Shown in pieces: positions 34,759 through 42,967 of a stretch of 64,000 nt of DNA. The notes below the pieces were generated by a model. That model saw only the letters and a program-made list of their open reading frames with translations, made no database searches and was not told the DNA's origin. This DNA comes from Streptomyces sp. JHA26. GTDB taxonomy: Bacteria; Actinomycetota; Actinomycetes; Streptomycetales; Streptomycetaceae. The stretch covers positions 1 through 64,000 of the forward strand of contig NZ_BDJC01000034.1 of the NCBI RefSeq assembly GCF_002005565.1, in the 5' to 3' direction. The first letter of the stretch is position 1. Each line of letters starts with the position of its first letter. The translations under genes and the position numbers were made by a program.

Positions 34759-36059
34759 CTCGGTACGACGGCGACGGCGCATTCGCCGACGGTGACGGCG
34801 GCGACGGCGACGAGGCGCGGACGTTCGCCCCGTTGCCTCCCGCGCACGGCAGGGGCTTCGCGCAGACCTGGTGGGGGCGGGCCTGGCTGAAGGCCCTGGA
34901 GGACGCGGCCCTGGACGGGGCGCAGGTGAAGGCCGGGCGGCGCCTCGCGCGCGCAGGAGCGGTCGGGGCGGTCTCGGTGCGGCCGGGCCGCATCACGGCG
35001 GTGGTCCAGGACCGGGACCGTACGCCACACCGCGCCGACGTCCTGCTGGAGCGGCTCTCCGAAGAGCAGTGGGATCGCTTCGTCGACATGACGGTCGAAC
35101 GTTCCGGTCATGTGGCGGCCCTGCTGGACGGGGAGATGCCCCCGCATCTCGTCGAGGACGCCGCGTCGGCGGGCATCGAGCTGCTGCCCGGCCTGGGCGA
35201 CCTGGAACCGGAGTGCGACTGCGGTGCCTGGGACCACTGCGGGCACACCGCGGCGCTCTGCTACCAGGTGGCGCGGCTGCTGGACCAGGACCCATTCGTG
35301 CTGCTGCTGATGCGCGGGCGCGGCGAAGGCGCCGTGCTGTCCGCCCTGCAGACGCGCGACGGCGCATCCGGCGAAGCGGCGGCCTTCGGGCCGGAAGGGG
35401 TGGACGCCGCCGAGGCGTACGCGGCGGGGCACGTGCTGCCGCCGCTGCCCCCGCCGCCCCTCCTTCCCGACGGGCCGGGTGAACCGCCCGCCCTGGACAC
35501 CGAGACGGCGCCCCCGCCCGGTGTCGACCCGGCGGCGCTGGCCTTCCTGGCCTCCCGTACCGCGGCGGAGGCGCACCGCCTGCTCGCCGACGCCCTGCGC
35601 GCCGGGCACGAAGGGCAGGCGGTCGGCGCGGAACCGACGGCCGCGCAGGACGCCGTCCGCCTCGCCGCGGGCGATCCCGAACCGGCCGTGCGGGACCGTC
35701 TCGGCGACGGATCGGGGCGCGACCACGAGGCGCTGGCCCTCGCCGTACGCGCGTGGGGGCTGGGGGGCGCGGCCGCGCTGTCGGTGCTCGAGGAGGAGTG
35801 GACGGTGCGGGGCGACACGCTGGCACGCGCGCGTGCGGCGCTGGACTCGGCCTGGGACGGGGACGAGAGGCCGTCCCTGCGGGCGCGCGCCAACCGCTGG
35901 ACGGTCGTCGGTTCGCCGCACCAGCTCCGTCTGGACCGCGACGGCCGCTGGTGGCCGTTCCGGGAGGAAGGGGGCCGTTGGGTGCCGGTGGGCGGCCCGG
36001 CCCAGGACCCGGCGACGGCCCTGGCCTCGGCGACGCTCGCTACCGGGGACGAGCCGTGA
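34755..36059 (+). CDS. SWIM zinc-finger protein (YwqB-like)
   Basis: A 434-residue protein starting MTRYDGDGAFADGDGGDGDE at ATG 34755, overlapping the helicase stop by 4 bases. After an acidic start comes FAQTWWGRAWLKALEDAALD, then the SWIM motif CDCGAWDHCGH (CxC-x5-CxH) near residue 155. A proline-rich linker (LPPLPPPPLLPDG) and a C-terminal domain (DGRWWPFREEGGRWVPVGG) follow. SWIM domains bind DNA or protein; those paired with SNF2 helicases are thought to be partners of the helicase. Coupled translation supports a complex. Confidence 0.9.
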   Translation: MTRYDGDGAFADGDGGDGDEARTFAPLPPAHGRGFAQTWWGRAWLKALEDAALDGAQVKAGRRLARAGAVGAVSVRPGRITAVVQDRDRTPHRADVLLERLSEEQWDRFVDMTVERSGHVAALLDGEMPPHLVEDAASAGIELLPGLGDLEPECDCGAWDHCGHTAALCYQVARLLDQDPFVLLLMRGRGEGAVLSALQTRDGASGEAAAFGPEGVDAAEAYAAGHVLPPLPPPPLLPDGPGEPPALDTETAPPPGVDPAALAFLASRTAAEAHRLLADALRAGHEGQAVGAEPTAAQDAVRLAAGDPEPAVRDRLGDGSGRDHEALALAVRAWGLGGAAALSVLEEEWTVRGDTLARARAALDSAWDGDERPSLRARANRWTVVGSPHQLRLDRDGRWWPFREEGGRWVPVGGPAQDPATALASATLATGDEP

Positions 36060-36240
36060 CGCCGTGACCGCCCCGGCCGGTACGGACGTCGGCAGGTACG
36101 CCGGCGTCGTACGGTCGCCGCCGCCACGACGGCGAGCGACTCCCCCTCACCGGAACCCGGGGCGGCCACCGCTCCACGCTCCGGTGCCCTGCCCGTCGTC
36201 CTCGCGGGCGCCCGGGAAGCGACGGCAGAGCCGTGACGCC

Positions 36241-36289
36241 GACCGCTTCGGCGCTCGCCCCGTGAAGCGGGGCGAGCGCCGAAGCGGTC
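36241..36289. terminator. Bidirectional terminator, perfect 21-bp stem
   Basis: The arms 36241-36261 and 36269-36289 are exact reverse complements (21 bp, starting GACCGCTTCGGCGCTCG) around the loop GTGAAGC. The hairpin lies between the convergent SWIM gene and xylA, so it can stop both transcripts. There is no U-tract, as is usual in Streptomyces. The preceding 36060-36240 holds no gene I can support. Confidence 0.85.
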
Positions 36290-36301
36290 TTCCGGGAGTG
36301 C

Positions 36302-37465
36302 TCAGCGGGCGCCGAGGAGGTGGTCCATGGCGAGCTGGTCGAGCTGCTCGAAGGCCATGCCGCGGGCGGCGGCGGCGTCGACGTCGAAGGTGTCGAAGGC
36401 CGTGGCGTCCTCGAGGAGGCCCTTGAGCCCGTCGGGGGCGGTGGGCTGGGCGAGCTCGTCCAGGCGGGCCGCGGCGAGGGCCTCCTGCACGGCCGGGTCG
36501 GCGCGGAAGGCGGCGGCCCGGTCCTTGAGGATGAGGTAGTTGCGCATGCAGCCGGCGGCCGACGCCCACACCCCGTCGAAGTCCTCGGTGCGCGGCGGCT
36601 TGAAGTCGAAGTGCCGCGGCCCCGCGTACCCGGCCCGCTCCAGCAGGTCGACGAGCCAGAACGCGGCGCGCAGGTCACCGGCGCCGAAACGGAGGTCCTG
36701 GTCGTACTTGATGCCGGACTGGCCGTTGAGGTCGATGTGGAACAGCTTGCCCGCCCACAGGGCCTGCGCGATGCCGTGCGGGAAGTTCAGGCCGGCCATC
36801 TGCTCGTGCCCGACCTCGGGGTTGACGCCGTACAGCTCGGGGCGCTCCAGCCGCTCGATGAAGGCCAGGGCGTGTCCCACCGTGGGCAGCAGGATGTCGC
36901 CGCGCGGCTCGTTCGGCTTCGGCTCGATCGCGAACTTGATGTCGTAGCCCTGCTCGGTGACGTACTCGCCCAGCAGGTCGAAGGCCTCCTTCATCCGGTC
37001 GAGCGCGTCCCGCACGTCCTTGGCGGCCCCGGACTCCGCGCCCTCGCGGCCGCCCCAGGCGACGTACACCTGCGCGCCGAGTTCCACCGCGAGGTCGATG
37101 TTGCGGATCGTCTTGCGCAGCGCGTACCGGCGCACGTCACGGTCGTTCGCGGTGAAGGCGCCGTCCTTGAACACCGGATGGGTGAACAGGTTCGTCGTCG
37201 CCATCGGCACCTTCATACCGGTCGCGTCCAGCGCCTGCCGGAACCGCTTGACCGTGGCCTGCCGCTCCGTGTCGCTCGAGCCGAACGGGATGAGGTCGTC
37301 GTCGTGGAACGTGACGCCGTACGCGCCCAGCTCGGCCAGTCGCTGCACCGACTCGACGGGGTCCAGTGCCGGACGGGTGGCCTCCCCGAACGGGTCCCGG
37401 CCCTGCCAGCCGACCGTCCACAGACCGAACGTGAACTTGTCCTCGGGAGTGGGCTGGTAGTTCAT
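36302..37465 (-). CDS. xylA: Xylose isomerase
   Basis: A 387-residue enzyme, essentially the length of the well-studied Streptomyces glucose/xylose isomerases, starting MNYQPTPEDKFTFGLWTVGW at ATG 37465 after AAGGAGCC. All active-site landmarks are visible: TFHDDDLIPFG (catalytic His and Asp), EPKPNEPRGD (metal Glu and catalytic Lys), NPEVGHEQMAG (Glu and His) and HIDLNGQ...YDQDLRFGAGD and HFDFKP (metal aspartates). It converts xylose to xylulose in the cytoplasm with Mg or Co as a tetramer. It is divergent from xylB, with an operator-like repeat between them. Confidence 0.97.
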   Translation of the reverse strand: MNYQPTPEDKFTFGLWTVGWQGRDPFGEATRPALDPVESVQRLAELGAYGVTFHDDDLIPFGSSDTERQATVKRFRQALDATGMKVPMATTNLFTHPVFKDGAFTANDRDVRRYALRKTIRNIDLAVELGAQVYVAWGGREGAESGAAKDVRDALDRMKEAFDLLGEYVTEQGYDIKFAIEPKPNEPRGDILLPTVGHALAFIERLERPELYGVNPEVGHEQMAGLNFPHGIAQALWAGKLFHIDLNGQSGIKYDQDLRFGAGDLRAAFWLVDLLERAGYAGPRHFDFKPPRTEDFDGVWASAAGCMRNYLILKDRAAAFRADPAVQEALAAARLDELAQPTAPDGLKGLLEDATAFDTFDVDAAAARGMAFEQLDQLAMDHLLGAR

Positions 37466-37489
37466 TTCACGGCTCCTTGCTCGCTGGCG

Positions 37490-37520
37490 ACTATTTCGTC
37501 ATGGCGATTTACAAATTAGT
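37490..37520. promoter_or_regulatory. Candidate xylose operator between xylA and xylB
   Basis: ACTATTTCGT - 11 bases - ACAAATTAGT is an inverted repeat with 8 of 10 matching positions per arm. It lies 25 bases upstream of the xylA start in an AT-rich patch. The position overlaps where the xylA promoter should be. The ROK regulator encoded at 39253 is the obvious candidate to bind it and repress xylAB without xylose. Confidence 0.65.
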
Positions 37521-37608
37521 ATGCACACGCGATCCCGGGAAGGGAACACGGTGTCCCCGATCGATCGTGTCGGGCCCCCAGCGGCCCGGCTCCTCCGCAG
37601 AACCCCAG

Positions 37609-37624
37609 CTCAGACCTGTCTGAG
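37609..37624. promoter_or_regulatory. Perfect palindrome in the xylB leader
   Basis: CTCAGAC - CT - GTCTGAG is a perfect 7-bp-arm inverted repeat, 39 bases upstream of the xylB start. It may be a second regulator site or a small RNA hairpin in the leader. Its sequence is unrelated to the repeat at 37490. Confidence 0.45.
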
Positions 37625-37662
37625 CCACAGAGCCGCACAGCCCCGGAAGAGGGAGTAGCCCG

Positions 37663-39108
37663 ATGTCAGCAGCCGAGGGTCCGCTCGTCGTCGGCGTGGA
37701 CACGTCCACCCAGTCCACCAAGGCGCTGGTCGTCGACACGGCCACCGGCCGGGTCGTCGCAAGCGGCCAGGCACCCCACACGGTGTCCTCCGGCGCCGGC
37801 CGCGAGAGCGACCCGCGGCAGTGGTGGGACGCCTTGTGCACGGCCCTGGACCAGTGCGGCGACGCGGCCCGCGAGGCCGCCGCCGTGTCGATCGGCGGGC
37901 AGCAGCACGGCCTCGTCACACTGGACGCCGCGGGTGACCCGGTGCGCCCGGCCCTGCTCTGGAACGACGTGCGCTCGGCACCGCAGGCCCGCCGCCTGAT
38001 CGAGGAACTGGGCGGGGCCAAGGCCTGGGCGGAGCGTACGGGCAGCGTGCCCAGCGCCTCCTTCACCGTCACCAAGTGGGCCTGGCTCGCAGAAAACGAG
38101 CCGGAGGCGGTCCGCGCCGTCAAGGCCGTACGCCTCCCCCACGACTACCTCACCGAGCGGCTCACCGGTGAGGGGACCACCGACCGCGGTGACGCGTCCG
38201 GCACCGGCTGGTGGGCGTCCGGGACGGAGTCGTACGACGAGGAGACCCTCGCGCGCGTGGGGCTCGATCCGGCGCTGCTGCCCCGGATCGTCCGGCCCGG
38301 CGAGCCGGCCGGCACCGTGCGCGGCAGCCACGGCCTGCCGCTCGCCGAGGGCACCCTGGTCGCCGGCGGCACCGGCGACAACGCCGCCGCCGCGCTGGGC
38401 CTCGGGGTGCGCCCCGGTGTGCCGGTGATGAGCCTCGGCACCTCCGGCACGGTGTACGCCGTCTCACAGCGGCGGCCCTCCGATCCGACCGGCACCGTGG
38501 CGGGCTTCGCCGACGCGCGCGGCGACTGGCTGCCGCTGGCCTGCACGCTGAACTGCACGCTCGCCGTCGACCGCGTGGCAGCCCTGCTCGGCCTGGACCG
38601 GGAGGCCGTCGAACCCGGCACGGACGTCACCCTCCTGCCCTACCTGGACGGCGAACGCACCCCGAACCTGCCGCATTCCTCCGGCCTGCTGTACGGGCTG
38701 CGCCACGACACGACCGCCGGCCAGCTGCTCCAGGCCGCGTACGACGGCGCCGTCCACTCGCTGCTCGGCGCGCTCGACCTGGTCCTCGACGCGGACGCGG
38801 ACCCCTCCGCACCGCTGCTGCTGATCGGCGGCGGCGCGCGGGGGACGGCGTGGCAGCAGACCGTGCGCCGCCTCTCGGGGCGTCCCGTCCAGATACCCGA
38901 GGCCAGGGAACTGGTGGCGCTCGGCGCCGCGGCGCAGGCGGCCGGCCTGCTCACCGGGGAGGATCCGGCGGCGGTCGCCCGGCGCTGGGACACGGCCGCC
39001 GGACCGGTGCTCGATGCCGTGGAGCGGGACGAGGCGACACTGGCCAGGATCGCCAAGGTAGTCTCCGACTCGGCGCCGCTCCTGGAGCGGGACGGGGGCA
39101 CCCGCTGA
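37663..39108 (+). CDS. xylB: Xylulokinase
   Basis: A 481-residue FGGY-family kinase starting MSAAEGPLVVGVDTSTQSTK at ATG 37663, with GAAGAGGGAG upstream. The ATPase phosphate-1 motif VGVDTSTQSTKALVVD is N-terminal. SIGGQQHGLV is a family signature, MSLGTSGTVYAVS a phosphate-2 segment and LLIGGGARGTAWQQ the adenosine motif. It phosphorylates xylulose to xylulose-5-phosphate for the pentose phosphate pathway, directly downstream of XylA's reaction. Length and motifs are complete. The ROK repressor gene follows 144 bases later on the same strand. Confidence 0.95.
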   Translation: MSAAEGPLVVGVDTSTQSTKALVVDTATGRVVASGQAPHTVSSGAGRESDPRQWWDALCTALDQCGDAAREAAAVSIGGQQHGLVTLDAAGDPVRPALLWNDVRSAPQARRLIEELGGAKAWAERTGSVPSASFTVTKWAWLAENEPEAVRAVKAVRLPHDYLTERLTGEGTTDRGDASGTGWWASGTESYDEETLARVGLDPALLPRIVRPGEPAGTVRGSHGLPLAEGTLVAGGTGDNAAAALGLGVRPGVPVMSLGTSGTVYAVSQRRPSDPTGTVAGFADARGDWLPLACTLNCTLAVDRVAALLGLDREAVEPGTDVTLLPYLDGERTPNLPHSSGLLYGLRHDTTAGQLLQAAYDGAVHSLLGALDLVLDADADPSAPLLLIGGGARGTAWQQTVRRLSGRPVQIPEARELVALGAAAQAAGLLTGEDPAAVARRWDTAAGPVLDAVERDEATLARIAKVVSDSAPLLERDGGTR

Positions 39109-39156
39109 CGACGTGCTCGCGCGGGCGCTCCGCCGGGCACCGGCCGGGGCGCCCAC

Positions 39157-39176
39157 CGCTCGTCCGCGGACGAGCG
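39157..39176. promoter_or_regulatory. Perfect 20-bp palindrome upstream of the ROK gene
   Basis: CGCTCGTCCGCGGACGAGCG is a complete palindrome with no spacer, in the gap between xylB and the ROK regulator gene. It could be the end of the xylB transcript or an autoregulatory site. A loopless palindrome favours protein binding over a hairpin, but I cannot decide. Confidence 0.45.
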
Positions 39177-39252
39177 CGCGGCCGGGGGCGGTCCGCACCG
39201 TCCGAACGACCGACGAGCACCGCATACGTACCGACCGAGGATTGACGGAGGC

Positions 39253-40464
39253 ATGACCGCACCCCCGCACGAAGCGCGTCCGGCCCGGCCCGGGCGTGCG
39301 CTGCCGGACACCCAGCAGGGCATGCGCCGTCGCAACCTCTCCCGGGTGATGCACACCGTCAGCGCCGAGGGACCGCTGTCCCGGGCGGCCGTCGCCTCCC
39401 GGATCGGGCTGACGCGCGCGGCCGTGTCGTCCCTCGTGGACGAGCTCATCCGCTCGGGCCTGCTGGAGGAGCTGGGGCCCGAACGTCCCGGACGGGTGGG
39501 CCGGCCCGGTTCGGCGCTCGCCGTCAGCGCGAAGGGCCCGGCCGGGATCGGCGCGGAGGTCGGCGTCGACCACCTCGCGGTCTGCGCGGTCGACCTGCGC
39601 GGCCGGATACGGGCGCGGGCCGTGCGGTACGGCAGCAATCGCGGCCGCTCGCTGGAGCCGGTGACCGAGCAGCTCACCGGCCTGGTGCGGACGGTCGTCG
39701 CGGAGGCGGAGGTGGAGGGCCTGTGGCCGGCCGGGCTGGCCGTGGCCGTGCCGGGTCTGGTGGCACGGGACGGACGGACCGTCGTACGCGCCCCGAACCT
39801 CGACTGGCACGACGCCGACCTCGGCGCACTGCTGCCCTCCGACGTCCCGTTGGCCGTGGACAACGAGGCCAACTTCGGCGCGCTCGCCGAGCTCTGGCTC
39901 GGCGACGGCACCCCCCGGGACTTCCTGCACGTCTCCGCCGAGATCGGCATCGGTGCGGCCGTCGTCGTCGACGGCCGCCTGCTGCGCGGGACCCGGGGCT
40001 TCGCGGGCGAGCTGGGACACGTGCCGGTGCATCCGGACGGGCCGGAATGCCCCTGCGGGGGGCGTGGCTGCCTGGAGCAGTACGCCGGTGAGAAGGCGGT
40101 GCTGCGCGCGGCCGGTGCGGAACCGGTCGAGGACCGGGTCGGACTGCTCGCGGGGCGCGCCGCCGAGGGCGACGAGGCCGTACGGCGCGCCCTGCGCGAG
40201 GCGGGGACCGCACTCGGCATCGCGCTGACCGGGGCGGTCAACCTGCTGGATCCCGAGAGCGTGGTGCTGGGCGGGGCGCTGGCCGGACTCGCGCCCTGGT
40301 TGCTGCCGTCCCTGCGGGACGAGCTGGCCCGGCGCACGGCCGGCCCCGCCTGTCCCGTGTCCGTGTCGGAGCTCGGCCCGCAGGGACCGCTGCTCGGCGC
40401 GGCGCACTCGGTGATCCGGGGCGTCCTGGACGATCCGGCGTCCGCGGTGGCCGAGCGGGTCTGA
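39253..40464 (+). CDS. ROK-family transcriptional repressor (XylR-like)
   Basis: A 403-residue protein starting MTAPPHEARPARPGRALPDT at ATG 39253 after GACGGAGGC. The N-terminal winged helix (SRAAVASRIGLTRAAVSSLVDELIRSG) is followed by the ROK sugar-kinase-like domain. That domain has VAVPGLVARDGRTVV, VDNEANFGALAEL, GELGHVPVHPDGPECPCGGRGCLE (the ROK zinc site His/Cys/Cys) and a C-terminal GGALAGLAPWLLPSL. Position after xylB and the operator at 37490 suggest it is the xylose-responsive repressor of xylAB. Confidence 0.9.
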   Translation: MTAPPHEARPARPGRALPDTQQGMRRRNLSRVMHTVSAEGPLSRAAVASRIGLTRAAVSSLVDELIRSGLLEELGPERPGRVGRPGSALAVSAKGPAGIGAEVGVDHLAVCAVDLRGRIRARAVRYGSNRGRSLEPVTEQLTGLVRTVVAEAEVEGLWPAGLAVAVPGLVARDGRTVVRAPNLDWHDADLGALLPSDVPLAVDNEANFGALAELWLGDGTPRDFLHVSAEIGIGAAVVVDGRLLRGTRGFAGELGHVPVHPDGPECPCGGRGCLEQYAGEKAVLRAAGAEPVEDRVGLLAGRAAEGDEAVRRALREAGTALGIALTGAVNLLDPESVVLGGALAGLAPWLLPSLRDELARRTAGPACPVSVSELGPQGPLLGAAHSVIRGVLDDPASAVAERV

Positions 40465-40859
40465 GACCGGGCGGGCTGCCGCGGCAGGTGGCGGGGATCG
40501 GCAGAAGCCGGAAAGCAGCAGAAGCCGCAGAGCGGCAGGAGCCGGGGAGCAGCACCCGGAGTCCCACGGCGCTCACTCGATCGAGTGAGCGCCGTATCCA
40601 CAACATCGCGGTCGTCCACCGAACCGCGACGCGTACTTATGCCCAACCCGGGTCGCTCGTACGGTGGTTCACGCGAAGCCCTTCGTGACCGCGGCACAAG
40701 GGCACCGCGCCCCCCTGTCCGCTCCTCGGCGTTCGGCCCCGCTCCTCGCAACCAAGCCGTCGCCCCACCGTTGGCCACCGTGCGCGACACGGCACCGCTC
40801 CGTGGAACCGCGCACCCCACCCGCGCACCACCCCCCCCACCCACGAAAGGCGGTCCTCC
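40465..40859. other. Gene-free region after the ROK gene
   Basis: About 395 bases. The first 90 contain repeated GCAGAAGCCG-like units (40499-40550). A perfect palindrome follows at 40566. The remainder is GC-rich with a C-rich stretch (about 40825-40845) just ahead of the amidase gene. The promoter of the amidase should lie here. No coding frame here resembles a protein. Confidence 0.5.
40566..40595. terminator. Perfect 30-bp palindrome, likely ROK terminator
   Basis: ACGGCGCTCACTCGA followed by TCGAGTGAGCGCCGT is a perfect 15+15 inverted repeat without a spacer, 102 bases after the ROK stop codon. As RNA it would fold into a strong hairpin with a small loop at the TCGA centre. The location suits a terminator; a regulator site is possible. 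Confidence 0.6.
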
Positions 40860-41468
40860 GTGGAAACGGAAAGGGCAACACCTTCTCCGACCAGGCGGCG
40901 ACTCCTGCAGGGCGCCGCGCTCGCCACCGTCTCCTCCCCACTGCTGTCCGGCACACGAGCCGCCGCGCGGCCCCGTGCCGCCGCCGACTACCCGCCCGTC
41001 GAGTGGCAGCCGGCGAACACGTCCAACTACAGCCGGTCGGACCGCCCCCGCACCTACCCCCTCGACCACGTGGTCGTCCACGTCACGCAGGAGACGTACG
41101 CCGACACGCTCTCCATCTTCCGCGATCCGGGCAGGCAGGTGTCCGCCCACTACGTCGTCCGCTCCGCCGACGGACACGTCGCGCAGTGCGTCCTCGAGTC
41201 CGACATCGCCTGGCACGCCGGCAACTGGGACTACAACACCCGCAGCATCGGCATCGAGCACGAGGGCTGGGTGGACCGGTCGGAGTACTTCACCGACGCC
41301 CTGTACGAGCAGTCGGCGCGGCTCACCGCGGCGATCTGCGCCAGGTACGGCATCCCCAGGGACCGCGCGCACATCATCGGGCACCACGAGGTACCGGGCA
41401 GCGACCACACGGATCCGGGGCCCCTGTGGGACTGGGTTCGGTACATCAGACTGGTCAACTTCGCCTGA
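40860..41468 (+). CDS. N-acetylmuramoyl-L-alanine amidase, Tat-exported
   Basis: A 202-residue protein starting at GTG 40860 (VETERATPSPTRRRLLQGAA). The RRRLL motif and following hydrophobic stretch form a Tat signal peptide ending near AAARP. The amidase-2 domain shows LDHVVVHVTQETYADTLSIF (first zinc histidine), VSAHYVVRSADGHVAQCV, DIAWHAGNWDYNTRSIGIEH and IIGHHEVPGSDHTDPG (second zinc ligand plus Asp). It cuts the amide bond between glycan and peptide in cell walls or acts on fragments. Complete and compact. Confidence 0.9.
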   Translation: METERATPSPTRRRLLQGAALATVSSPLLSGTRAAARPRAAADYPPVEWQPANTSNYSRSDRPRTYPLDHVVVHVTQETYADTLSIFRDPGRQVSAHYVVRSADGHVAQCVLESDIAWHAGNWDYNTRSIGIEHEGWVDRSEYFTDALYEQSARLTAAICARYGIPRDRAHIIGHHEVPGSDHTDPGPLWDWVRYIRLVNFA

Positions 41469-41576
41469 CGCGCGGCGGACGGCCACGTTCGGGTGATCGG
41501 GCCGGTCGAAGTGGTTGTCCGAGCCCACCCGCGGAGTGACGATGTCCCCGTCGTATCGCTCTCCGGGGAGGCCGAG

Positions 41577-42836
41577 TTGACCGATTCGTGGCTGGCTCTG
41601 GAACCCGGGGCCGATCCCGTCGAGCGCGCGCGGACGTTGCGGCGCGCGCACGAGACGTTCACCGAGGCGGGCACGGTGCCGCGGCCCGTGCGCGCCGTGG
41701 TGGCGGAGTCGTGGCGGCGGTCCGTCCGGGCGGGTGTCGGCCCGGACGGCACCGCGAGCGTGGAACTCGTGGACGGTGACCTCGGCGCCTACCGCGCCGA
41801 GCATCCGCTGGCACGGGTGATGCCGCTGTTCCGTGAACTCCTGGGCGCGTTCGCGGCCGACGGCGAGCATCTGCTGGCGGTGTGCGACGCGCACGGCAGG
41901 CTGCTGTGGGTCGAGGGACATCCGGTCACCCGGCGGCGGGCGGGGCGGATGAACTTCGTGCCCGGCGCCCGGTGGGCGGAGTCCGCGGTGGGGACGAACG
42001 CGCCGGGCACGGCGGTGGCCCTCGGCCGACCGGTGCAGGTCTTCGCGGCCGAGCACTTCATCCGGCGGGTCCAGCCGTGGACGTGCGCGGCGGCTCCGGT
42101 GCACGATCCGCGTACCGGGCGGGTGCTGGGCGCCGTGGACATCACGGGCGGGGACGGGCTGGCGCATCCGCACAGCCTGGGCTTCGTCCAGGCGGTGGCC
42201 CGGGCCGCGGAGTCCCAGCTGGCGCTGCTCACGCCGGAGCGGCCCGCTACCGGCACGGCCGAGCTGACCGCGCTGGGCCGCGACGAGGCACTGCTGAGCC
42301 ACGGCGGCGGCAGGATCCGGCTCAGCCGGCGGCACAGCGAGATCGTGGTGCTGCTGGCACACCACCCGGAGGGCCTGACCGGTGACGAACTGCTGTGCGC
42401 GCTGTACGAGGACGAGACGGTGCCCCCGGTGACCCTGCGAGCCGAACTGGCGCGCCTGCGCGGGGTGCTGGGACCGGACGTGCTGGCCTCCCGCCCGTAC
42501 CGGCTCACGCTGCCCGTCGAGTCCGACGCCGCCGTGGTCGAGCGTCGCCTGCGGGCGGGTGGCGTGACGGCGGCCGCGGCGGCGTACGCCGGTCCCCTCC
42601 TGCCCGGTTCCCGGGCCCCGGCGGTGGCACGGCACCGCCGCCGGCTCGCCGACGACCTGCGCGCCGCGTTGATCGCCGGCCGTGATCCCGACCTCCTGGC
42701 CGACTGGGCGCACGCACCGTGGGGCGAGGACGACCTGGACGTCTGGCGTGCGCTGGCCTCCGTCCGGCCCACCGCCGCGGTGCTGTCACGACTCGCCGCG
42801 CTGGAGTCCGAGCTCGCGGCGCCACGCGCGTGGTGA
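41577..42836 (+). CDS. GAF-domain transcriptional regulator
   Basis: A 419-residue protein. I chose TTG 41577 (LTDSWLALEPGADPVERAR) because GGGGAGG stands 5 bases upstream. The in-frame GTG 41493 would add 28 unmatched residues and has no such site. Residues 30-200 resemble the sensor part of AcoR/NifA-like regulators (VVAESWRRSVRAGV, then FVPGARWAESAVGTNAPGTA, a GAF core). No AAA+ module follows. The C-terminus has a helix-turn-helix-like region (LSRRHSEIVVLLAHHPEGLT). It directly precedes the aldehyde dehydrogenase and probably activates it. Confidence 0.8.
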   Translation: MTDSWLALEPGADPVERARTLRRAHETFTEAGTVPRPVRAVVAESWRRSVRAGVGPDGTASVELVDGDLGAYRAEHPLARVMPLFRELLGAFAADGEHLLAVCDAHGRLLWVEGHPVTRRRAGRMNFVPGARWAESAVGTNAPGTAVALGRPVQVFAAEHFIRRVQPWTCAAAPVHDPRTGRVLGAVDITGGDGLAHPHSLGFVQAVARAAESQLALLTPERPATGTAELTALGRDEALLSHGGGRIRLSRRHSEIVVLLAHHPEGLTGDELLCALYEDETVPPVTLRAELARLRGVLGPDVLASRPYRLTLPVESDAAVVERRLRAGGVTAAAAAYAGPLLPGSRAPAVARHRRRLADDLRAALIAGRDPDLLADWAHAPWGEDDLDVWRALASVRPTAAVLSRLAALESELAAPRAW

Positions 42837-42967
42837 CGGCCCACCGGTGAGCGGCGGGCACCGGCCCGGGGCCGCCGCCCGCGCAACGTCCCCGCAACCT
42901 CGCGCTCCCTAGCCTCCCGGAGAGCTGCCCGACGACGGGCAGCGCACGATGAGGGAGGCAGACCAGG

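Noticed and set aside
38640..42713. A 1357-codon minus-strand frame
   Set aside because: It is antisense to xylB, the ROK gene, the amidase and the GAF regulator, all with clear motifs.
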